Shown in pieces: positions 21,431 through 31,401 of a stretch of DNA of 64,000 bases; position 1 is the first letter of the stretch; each line of letters opens with the position of its first letter. The notes beneath the pieces are model-generated. The model saw nothing but the letters and a program-made list of their open reading frames with translations. It was not told where the DNA came from and searched no databases. A program made the translations under genes and the position numbers. This DNA comes from Lathyrus oleraceus (taxonomy: Eukaryota > Streptophyta > Magnoliopsida > Fabales > Fabaceae): positions 240,897,994-240,961,993 of the forward strand of contig NC_066584.1 in assembly GCF_024323335.1 (NCBI RefSeq), read 5' to 3'.

Positions 21431-24400
21431 TCACTCTTTCAGTAGCGTAACCCGGACGGTTTTTTCAGACGACCAATTGTCGAGCTTTTCTCCCGGGACA
21501 CACGGGCGAATCCAGCTATCTAAGTCACAGTCGCTGTCAGCCTTGTCTTCATCTGCAGCATTGACGATGTGGGGAGAAACCAAACCCCCGTTGGAGAAAG
21601 TACCGACTTCATTCTTCTGAGACCCCGGAGCATACCCCAATCCAAACTTGTCTTCTTTGATGACTGGCTCCACAAATTTGCCCCAGCCTTGGGCATTACC
21701 AGCTTTAACCACTTCGACAACTTGCTTGTATGAAGAGATAGAAGTCCCGACCTTCTCAAACTCAGGTGAAAAGACAACTTCGGGCGCGACCTCACTGATG
21801 TTTATGGCTTCGAAGCCCTAACACAGCATCTCATACATCTCGTCGTCCATCTCTACATACTTAAATGTAGACAGGCGGCTAACAAAAATATCCTCTTCAC
21901 CACAGACAGTGACGACCTGACCTTCTAGTTCATATTTGAGCTTCTGGTGGAGGGTAGAAGTAACAGCACCGGCAACATGAATCCAAGGCCGACCTAGCAG
22001 ACAGCTGTAGGCAGGCTGGATATCCATCACATAAAAGGTGCTCTTGAACACCTGCGGTCCAATCTTAACTGGCAACTCAACTTCGCCAAAGACAGCTCTC
22101 TTAGAGCCATCAAAAGCCCTCACAACTAAGTTACTTGGCCTCAGGATGGTGTCATCGCAATCCAACTTCGTTAAGGCTTTCTTTGGAAGAACATTCAGAG
22201 AAGAGCCTGTATCAACCAAAACATGGGAAAGCATCACCCCTTTGCACTCCATTGTGATGTGCAAAGCTTTGTTGTGACTCCTTCCCTCCGATGTCAGGTC
22301 GTAGTCGGTGAAACCTAGCCCCCGACTAGCGTTTACATTGGAAACTACTGACTCCAGCTGGTTAACAGTTATCTCCGGTGGAACATAGGCCATATTCAGT
22401 ACTTTCAACAAGGCTGCTCTGTGCGCCTCAGAGCACATTAATAGTGACAGAATGGAGATCTTTGAGGGTGTCTGATTTAGCTGGTCGACTACCTTGTAGT
22501 CACTTTTCTTGATAATCCTCATAAACTCATCCACTTCCTTCTCGAATGCGGTCTTAGGAGGATCTTCCTCAGTAGTAACCTCTTCGGCGGCCATCTGTTT
22601 CCCTTTAACCTTGGCAGCTGCCTCGGCTTCAGTATTCGCGCGTAATGTTAATGGTGCAAATAGGCGTCCCCTGCGAGTGAAGCCACCAACCCCTCCAACA
22701 TTGTCTATAGCGGAGCTACCAATGTCAATGTCTTCTTCGTTAACTTTCTGCCCCTGGCAGTGGATATCAGCCCCATAGTGCCACGGGATAGCACTGTCTT
22801 TCTCATACGGAACGGGTCCTGGTATTGTGATGGTGATCAGACCAACCAAAGTCGGTTGAGGGCTGTCAGAGTAAATTGCAACTGGTGCTGAACTTTCGAT
22901 GTTCACCGCTGCTGGTTCTGTACTTTCTGGGAAATATATTGTTGTCGGAGTGAGTCTCTCAGGAACACATATTTCTTCAGGAGTGAAATAAAACGTCACC
23001 ATCGATACATCATTCTTCACTGGACGGGCCTGATCGAACTGAAGACAACCTTCATTTATCAGTTGCTGAATACCCCTTCTCAAACTGTCACATCCGTTTT
23101 CGGCAGCTTGACAATTTCTGCATTCTTCCCTACAGCCCGGGAAAATCTGTCCTTTCAGAAGTCGGTCTTTAACCACCGATAGCGAAGTCTTCACCTTAGT
23201 CACATCAGAAACCAAATTCAAAGTTTCCCCACTATCAACAGCATTAATCCTCTGCCCGCCGTGAGCCGGCATCGGGTTCTGGATAACATTAGGCACCGGA
23301 GTAAAATTGATAGCCTGGGCATCTCTCAAATCTTGTACCTTTAACTGGAGAGCCTTGCAATTATCTGTAGTATGGCCAGGTGCGTTGGAGTGAAAAGCAC
23401 ATCTGGCGTTGACATTATTGGGATCGATTGGTGGGGCCAGAGTTCTCAACGTAACCAGATTCATGTCAATCAGCTTGGGAAGTAATACTGAATAAGGCAT
23501 TGGGATTGGCTCGATGACCCGATCCGTCTGCCTTGGACATTGTTGATAGTGTCTCTGCTGACCCGGATTACCTCCTTGTTGTTGATTGTTGCACCTGGGT
23601 TGTTGTTGCGGATGATATTGCGGTTGAGGAACAGGTGTTGGAATAGTGACTGCGGCCACTTGATCTTGATAATAATTAGGGCGTCCTCTACCCCTGCCTC
23701 TGCTGGCATACACAACACTTGCCTCGCCTTCTTTTCTTCGCTGACCGTTACCAGCAAACGATCTCTTGGGACCTGATGAGTTGGAAGCACTATTGTCTTG
23801 AATTTGGCCCATCTTCAACAGACTCTCGATTCTTTCTCCAGCAATTACTATCTCTGCAAAGCTGATTAACGGGCAAGCAGCCAATCTCTCAATATAATTT
23901 CCTTGAAGAGTGTTCATGAACATGTCCGCCATCTCCCTTTCAGACATAGGGGGTTGGACGGACGCAGCAATCTGTCTCCAATGCTGAGCATACTCTCTAA
24001 AGGTTTCCTTGGCAGTCTGAGACATACCTTACAACAAGGTCCGATTTGGAGCCATGTCCAAGTTGTATTGATATTGCTTGACAAAAGCCTCTGCCAAGTC
24101 TTTTCAGCTCTTGATGGTAGTACGAGACAAATGAGAATACCATTCACGAGAAGCTCCAGTTAGACTGTCTTAAAAATAGTACATCCACAGCTTTTCATCT
24201 TCCGTGTGAGCTCTCAACCTTCTTAGATAAGATTGGATATGAGTGCGTGGGCAAGAAGCCCCGTTGTATTTCTCAAAAGCAGGGGGTTTGAACTTGTGAG
24301 GAATCCTTACTCCCTGAACCAGACCAAGATTTGTAACATCAAAGCCTAAGGAATTTTGAGACTCCAAAGATTTGAGCTTCTCAACAAGCTCATCCATACG

Positions 24401-24784
24401 GCGGGTGGTCTCGAGGGCCTCGTCGTGCAAAGAAAATTGATCATACTGATAATCTTCAGTAACGGGGCGCCCGTTAATCTGAATTCCTTTATTCACATTG
24501 TACCTTCCGCCAATACCATTTCCAACATTCCCTGTGTTGCCAACATTACCCGGGTTTCCATCAGCATTTGTGTTACCCGCGTTACCAGTGTTCACAGGGT
24601 TATCAGCGTTCCCAGGGTTACCAGGGTTTCCCTCAGCATTTGGTATCTCCACCTCCGGATCGGGTCTCGGTTGCTCAACCAATTCCCTCAGCTTTTCCTG
24701 GCCTTCGGCCATACCAGTCATCAATGTCATGAACTGATCCATCCTTTCAGCAATATCAGCCAGCTCTCTCTGTACTTGGTCCAT
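21431..24784 (-). pseudogene. Element C gag-pro, nearly full length with three in-frame stops
   Basis: From ATG at 24784 the frame runs about 1118 codons to TGA at 21431, broken only by stops at 24170-24172, 24029-24031 and 21818-21820. Order: helical N-terminus, Gly-Asn-rich repeats, capsid-like block (FKPPAFEKYNGASCPRTHIQSYL), a Gln/Pro-rich linker, a variant zinc knuckle of form CxFHx5GHx4C (CAFHSNAPGHTTDNC) and the aspartic protease with VDTGSSLNVLP. The stop at 24029 is identical in B. The protease catalytic motif is intact. Gag would form the particle and protease would cleave the polyprotein. With three stops it is probably not translated in full. Confidence 0.88.
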
Positions 24785-25794
24785 CGCTAGCTGTGGACGA
24801 TTTTCCTTTGTCGGGTACCTGTGGACTCGCTTGGGACCAATAACTGTCTGATACAGGGAACAAACATTAGACACTGAGGTGACACCTGCAAAACAGACAA
24901 GGGTTAATATGCATGGTATGCGATGCACTGCTTGTTCAGTTTTAAGGCACCCCCGTTTTGAAAGGGAATACCCTGCAAATGAATAAGCATGAGATGTTGG
25001 ATGCAAATATGCAGATGATGTTATGCAATGCAAAGGCATGTCAATCAGAATTGATGGATCCGCTTGAACATCTGGAGAGAAATTCACTGAGGAATATAAT
25101 ACAAGACCAAAACTCTGCTCCAGAAAACCGGGTTGGTTGGAGGTTAAGGTTTCCTGAATTTAGCCCGCCACTCACTGGTAGGTTCTAAGAACAGAAGTTC
25201 GTCAGCTTCAGCCCTTCAGTCGCGAATAATACGTTTACCACTGAAGGTTTGGTATTATTACGGGACAAAAGACCTCCATTGACTCCCCTCAACAGGACAT
25301 CCTAATAGCAAGTTCCCAGTCTCGGGATCCTCGGATTGAGCAGCGAGAATGCGCCCACCAGAGCTAACATAATCACGTCTCGGAGGAGAGGCCTTGACTG
25401 AGTTCTCGGGAAATGGTCACCAGTGTCGACGATTTCTAGAGGAACATCATGCCGTTACGGAACACCCGTAAGACATAATATATCCAGAAGAAACCTCGTC
25501 TGGGTGTGGTTCTTCACGAACGACTTAACGTAGCAACACGCCACGCAAGCCTCATGATTATCCACTCTAAAACCTGTGTGTACACTCAAGCCTGGGTAAC
25601 GGGCTTATCTCTCATAGAACACCTCATCCCAACAAACAAACAAACAAACAGATCCAACAGATACAACAGTTGCATGCAAGCAGGTAAGCAAATAAAGGTA
25701 CAAAAGCATGAACACCCAATAAACAAGAAATCACACAAGCTAGGAGGGACTCGCTTAGGGAAGATGGACCACCAAGAGGTCAACTTCTTACTGT
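24785..25794 (-). other. Untranslated leader of C
   Basis: Colinear with the leader of B. No conserved ORF is visible. The plus-strand frames called here have no known product. Confidence 0.7.
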
Positions 25795-25812
25795 TCCCCA
25801 GTGGAGTCGCCA
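25795..25812 (-). other. Primer binding site of C (tRNA-Arg type)
   Basis: TGGCGACTCCACTGGGGA on the minus strand, two bases after the LTR3 end TTGCGACA. It differs from Ogre D and E (TGGCGACTCTGCTGGGGA) at two bases. Confidence 0.85.
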
Positions 25813-25814
25813 GC

Positions 25815-27539
25815 TGTCGCAACCTGAAAAATACAGTGTGCGAAAAAAAACAACCGGCGAAAGAAAATGACAGAAGAGTCGCCACCGTGCGTTATTCATC
25901 CCAAAGGAGGGAAAGGAAACGCTCGAAGTAAACCTGAAAAAGGAAAGGACAAGACGGGGTCTTGCAACCAAATCTTGGGTTCGGGAGTCGGTTATGCGAA
26001 GGGAAGGTATTAGCACCCCTACGCATCCGTAGTACTCTACGGGATCCACTTTTGTAGTTCTTGTCTAAAGGGTGTGGGTTTATCTAATGTGTTATTTACT
26101 AAAAAAAAGGGGGTTAAATGAAAATGACTCGCGCGGATGTCGCATCCACTGCATACGTATCTCATCTGAATATGAGAATCAGAGTCTTCGTAGCTCGGCT
26201 GACCTATGGGTTGGGGGGATGTGTGCTCGCTAAGACATCGCGTCTTATGCCTACGTATCTCATCTGGCCTGAGAATCAGAGCAAAATGTAGTTCGACTAA
26301 CTATGGGGTTATGGATTGGGTTTTGGACGAACGACGTCACTACGCAATCTACCGGATGCTCGACCTTTGGAGACTTACTCGCCTGTAGTAGAAGGAGTTA
26401 ACGTGTTGCTTTGGGTTTTAGGGTTTAGGATGCTCAAGGGCAAAAAGGCAGTCCTTGACGAAGGAACCGCGCTACCTGTAGGGATACGAACACATACAAA
26501 ACAAACATGTATAAAGTAAATGTGCCAACAAGGGGCTCAGAAGTAAATAAACAAAAGAAAACAAATGCCTCCTATCGAGGTCTTCCAGCTAAGAAAGCGA
26601 TAAAATGCGGAAAAGAGGTAAAAGTACCACACGGATAAAGATCCGAAGTAACAACAATTAAAGGAGTAAGAAACCCAGGGATCTCCCAAGCTAATGCCAT
26701 CAAAGAAAGGTGAGTCAGTACAGGTAATCGGAATGAACCTCCAGGGCGTATCCCACAAATAAAGTGGGAAAACCACGCAAACCATCTCTGCAAGAGTCTG
26801 TGAGCCCTCACAAAAACTCAACAAAAGGGTTAGTGAAACACGATAAGCATTTTTTTCATGGATAACAGTATGGTTTCAGAAACCTCAAACCCTGTGGCAT
26901 ACATTTCAGAAATCATGTGATTAAACATTCAAGGCATAGGTTTCACCCATTCATGCATAATTAAACCCGTGGGCAAAAACCTAACGATACCTCATACATT
27001 CAGATGATTCAAATTAAGAGTATAAAATCATGGGAATGAGGCAAACCTGATGGGAGAGACCGGTTGAAATCAAATGGCACGGCTGGGTTTGCAAGGCAAT
27101 GTTAGGGTTTGCGTGAGATGAAAGTGTGTGAGTCAGATTGAATTTTTCAGAGCTGCCTGGGGGTTGCTCTGAGTTCTCTGTCAGGTTTCTCTCCAGGTTT
27201 TGTCAAGGGTTTTGTTTCAAGGAAACCTCAGAGTATTTTGCTTCTCTTCCTTTTTCTGTCTGATCTCCCTTTTTTTATAACCTGATTTTGATGGCTTTGT
27301 GGGCTCAAATGAGAGAGGTCCAAGTCCAAGTTTTTCTATTATATTTTATTTATTTTTTTATTATTATTTTTATTTATTTATATTTTTTTGTAAATTTTTT
27401 TTTTCGTTTTTTTTTTCATTTTTATTTTTTTTTATTTTTTTTTAAGTTTCTTGGATCTAATTCTGATTGACATGATGAAATGCAATATGAAATGCTAAAT
27501 GAATGCATGAATGAGGAGGGCAAATTTTGGGGTGTTACA
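25815..27539 (-). repeat. LTR3 of B/C (5' LTR of C, 1725 bp)
   Basis: Complete on the minus strand from TGTAACACCCC at 27539 to TTGCGACA at 25815. It is colinear with LTR1 and LTR2. It lacks about 14 bases near 26980 that LTR1 and LTR2 keep, so those two are more alike there. To the right lies the 3' UTR of Ogre D, first five bases AGCGG. Confidence 0.93.
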
Positions 27540-27693
27540 AGCGGGATGCAAATTCTTTTTTTTTCTTTTATGTCTCTAATTTTTGCCTGGATCGCCCTTT
27601 CGGGTTTTCCACCGAGACGCTCATTTTTGCCTAAGCCGCCCTTTCGGGTTTTCAACTTAGCGAGCTATTCTGTTTTTTTCATATACTTTTTTT
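27540..27693 (-). other. Start of the 3' UTR of D
   Basis: Short non-coding stretch after pol. It has the CCCTTTCGGGTTTTC block shared with C and E and is cut by LTR3 of B/C at 27540. Confidence 0.75.
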
Positions 27694-30600
27694 TTAGGCA
27701 AAGTATTTCTTGACTGCATCTGAATTCACAGGACGAGTGAAATCCTCCCCATCCATAGTTGTGAGCATCAAAGCTCCGCCTGAAAAGGCTCTCTTGACAA
27801 CTTGCCCCTGGAATCGGGCGCGAAAGACAAAACTTTCTTGAGCACGAGGTCACCTTCTCGGAACACACGAGGCTTGACCTTCTTATCGAATGCTTTCTTC
27901 ATTCTCTGCTGATACAACTGACCATGGCACATGGCAGTCAATCGCTTCTCTTCAATCAGATTCAACTGGTCGTAACGACTCTGAATCCATTCAGCATCAG
28001 TCAACTTGGCTTCCATCAAGATTCTCATTGATGGGATCTCCACCTCTACTGGGAGAACAACCTCCATGCCGTAAACAAGAGAGAAAGGGGTTGCCCCTGT
28101 TGAAGTGCGGACAGATGGACGATATCCATGCAAAGCAAATGGCAGCATCTCATGCCAATCTTTGTACGTAACAACCATCTTCTGGATAATCTTCTTGATA
28201 TTCTTGTTAGCAGCTTCAACATCTCCATTCATCTTGGGTCTGTAGGGAGAGGAGTTATGGTGTGCAATCTTGAACTCAGCGCACAACTCTTCCATCATCT
28301 TATTATTCAGATTAGATCCATTATCAGTAATGATCTTATCTGGCACACCATAACGACAAATAAGCTGATTCTTGATAAACTTCACAACCACATGTCTGGT
28401 CACATTCACATATGAAGCGGCTTCAACCCATTTGGTGAAGTAATCAATTGCTACGAGAATAAACCGGTGTCCGTTGGACGCTTTCGGTTCAATCATGCCG
28501 ATCATGTCGATTCCCCACATAGAGAAAGGCCATGGTGATGAAATCACATTCAGAAGTGTCGGAGGAATATGAATCCTGTCCGCATAAATTTGACACTTGT
28601 GGCATCTCTTCACATATTTGCAGCAGTCAGACTCCTTTGTCAGCCAATAGTAGCCTGCTCTCAGCATCTTTCTAGCCATGGCATGTCCATTGGAATGAGT
28701 ACCAAATGAACCCTCATGGACCTCAGTCATCAACAGGTCTGCTTCGTGTCTATCCACGCATCTGAGCAGAACCATGTCATAATTTCTCTTGTACAACACT
28801 TCACCACTGAGGTAGAAACTGCCTGACAACCTTCTCAAAGTTTTCCTATCTTTCACAGAAGCCCCAGGTGGGTAAATCTGACTCTGAAGGAAATTTTTGA
28901 TATCAAAATACCAAGGCTTGTCATCTTTGACTTCTTCAACTGCAAATACGTGAGCTGGTTTGTCCAAGCGCATCACGGTGATATTGGGAACTTCATTCCA
29001 ATACTTGACCACAATCATTGAAGCAAGCGTAGCAAGAGCATCTGCCATCCGATTATCCTCTCGAGGAATATGATGAAAGTCAACTTCAGTAAAGAACGTT
29101 GAAATCCTCCTCGCATAATCTCAACACGGAATGAGACCAGGCTGATTCGTCTCCCATTCACCCTTGATTTGATTGACAACCAAGGCCGAATCACCATACA
29201 CATCAAGGTGCTTGATCCTCAGATCAATGCATTCTTCCAATCCCATAATGCAGGCTTCGTACTCAGCCACATTATTCGTGCATTTGAAAGTTAGCCTTGC
29301 TGTAAAAGGAATATGGGTGCCATGAGGAGTAATGATTACTGCCCCAATTCCATTTCCGTACTGATTCACAGCGCCATCAAACACCATCGTCCATCTAGAA
29401 CCAGGTTCCGAACCTTCGTCAAGTGTAGGCTCATCACAATCTTTCATTTTCAAATACAGAATCTCCTCATCTGGGAAGTCGTACTGAACAGACTGATGAT
29501 CTTCAATCGGCTGGTGTGCCAAATGGTCAGCCAAGATACTACCTTTGATAGCTTTCTGAGCTCGATATTCGATATCATACTCAGACAACAACATCTGCCA
29601 ACGGGTAATTCTCCCAGTTAAAGCAGGCTTCTCGAAAATATACTTGATTGGATCCATTCTGGATATCAACCAAGTTGTATGATTTATCATGTACTGGCGC
29701 AAACGCTTAGCAGCCCAAGCCAAAGCACATCACGTCTTCTCAAGCATAGAATATCAAGACTCACAATCAGTAAACTTCTTACTGAGGTAGTAGATAGCAG
29801 ATTCTTTCTTCCCTGATCCGTCTTGCTGACCGAGGACACAACCCATCGAGTCTTCAAGAACAGTCAGATACATGATCAAAGGTCTTCCTTCTACAGGCGG
29901 AGACAAGATCGGAGGTTCAGACAGATACTCTTTGATACTGTCGAAAGCTTTCTGGAAATCCTCGGTCCAATCAAGAGACTGATCTTTCTGGAGGAGCTTG
30001 AATATTGGCGCACATGTGGCAGTCATGTGGGATATAAATCTAGAAATATAGTTCAGGCGGCCAAGAAAACCTCGGACTTGCTTCTCAGTTTTGGGCGCAG
30101 GCATCTCTTGTATTGCTTTGACCTTTGCAGGATCAACTTCAATACCTCTCTCGCTGACAACAAAACCCAACAACTTGCCAGAACGGACTCCAAATGTACA
30201 TTTGTTCGGATTCAGACGAAGCTTGTACTTCCTCAAACGCTGAAAAAGCTTCAACAAATGTTCAACATGTTCAACTTCCGTTCGGGACTTAGCAATCATG
30301 TCATCGACATAGACCTCTATCTCCTTGTGCATCATATCATGAAACAAAGTAGTCATAGCACGTTGATACGTGGCTCCGGCGTTCTTCAAATCGAAGGGCA
30401 TCACTCGATAACAGAATGTTCCCTAAGGTGTGATGAATGTTGTCTTCTCCATATCCTCGGGTGCCATTTTGATCTGGTTATAACCGGAAAATCTGTCCAT
30501 AAACGAGAAAACTTTGAATTTAGATGTATTGTCTACCAACATATCAATGTGTGGTAGAGGGAAATCATCTTTCGGACTAGCTTTATTCAAATCTCTGTAA

Positions 30601-31128
30601 TCAACACACATACGAACTTTTCCGTCTTTCTTAGGCACAGGCACAATATTGGCCACCCATAGAGGATATGTAGAAGTCACCAGAAACCCCGCGTCAATTT
30701 GCTTCTGAACTTCCTCTTTGATCTTCACTGCCATATCTGGATGAGTTCTTCTGAGCTTCTGCTTCACTGGCACGCACTCAGGCTTCAAAGGCAGGAAATG
30801 TTGCACAATATCTGTATCTAGACCTGGCATGTCTTCATACGACCAAGCAAAGATATCTGAATATTCTCGTAGCAAACTGATCAACCCCTTCTTGACAGAC
30901 TCTTCAAGGAGTGCCCCAATCTTCACCATCCGAACACAATCTTCAGACCCCAAGTTGACTGTTTCCAGATTCTCGAGATGCGGCTGAATGATCTTCTTCT
31001 CGTGCTCAAGGAGACGGGAAATCTCGTCAGGAATCCCTTCAACATCATCTTCCTCTGCCTCGAATACAGGGAATTCAAAATTGGGAGATGACGTTGGATC
31101 ATTATGTTCAATGGGTTTTAGAATCAAC
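27694..31128 (-). pseudogene. Ogre D pol: RT, RNase H, integrase
   Basis: RT begins after the putative intron with a linker (ILKPIEHNDP) and shows RMCVDYRDLNKASPKDDFPLPHID and the active-site YVDD (DD codons at 30300-30305). RNase H follows (FDGAVNQYGNG, 29121-29723). Integrase has an HHCC finger (HEGSFGTHSNGHA...CHKCQIYADR) and core motifs with GIDMIG, DNGSN and DVEAANKN, which hold the expected D, D and E. Breaks: TAG at 30423-30425 at a tryptophan position, stops near 29754 and 29725, a stop near 29121, and a 28-base deletion at about 27812, relative to E, that changes the frame and destroys the C-terminus. The catalytic residues remain but the protein cannot be made whole. Confidence 0.9.
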
Positions 31129-31401
31129 CTGCATAATGATTTTGGATAATAAAAAGCTTTAGAATTTAAACAAGCAAATCATTATGCAGATGAAAAGATT
31201 ACTTTTATTCTTGTTTTTAGGGTTTTTGTGATCACTGATTTCATGCAAAAAGCAAAAAGTGAAAACAAATGGAAAAACAAATGTTTAACAATGTATTAAT
31301 TGAATGAAAATATCATTGTATATATGATGCCGACAATGTCATCACTTCTCCTTTTGGCATGGGAGAAGGGTTTTTGAACAAAGTGAACAAATTACGCTAA
31401 C
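31129..31401 (-). other. Putative Ogre intron between protease and RT in D (273 bp)
   Basis: AT-rich spacer with stops. The acceptor is ATTATGCAG ending at 31129. A possible donor GT begins at 31401, inside the last codons of the gag-pro frame, upstream of its TAA at 31392. Removal would join gag-pro and RT in one frame. E has the same arrangement with 271 bases. Ogre elements are known to splice an intron here. The exact donor is inferred and is weak (GTTAGC). Confidence 0.6.

Larger units (their letters stand above)
3132..27539 (-). mobile_element. Compound element B/C: three LTRs, two internal regions, Tat/Ogre-related, with A and E2 inserted
   Basis: Read on the minus strand the order is LTR3 (27539-25815), internal region C (25814-17433), LTR2 (17432-6933, split by E2), internal region B (6932-4801), LTR1 (4800-3132, cut by A). 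Each internal region starts with a primer site and ends with the same polypurine tract, so LTR2 serves as 3' LTR of C and 5' LTR of B. Such tandem units arise by unequal recombination between LTRs. Gag-pro of C resembles that of Ogre elements D and E, but there is no ORF1 in the 1 kb leader, so this is a smaller relative within the Tat lineage. LTR3 is flanked at 27540 by the 3' UTR of Ogre D. Confidence 0.88.
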
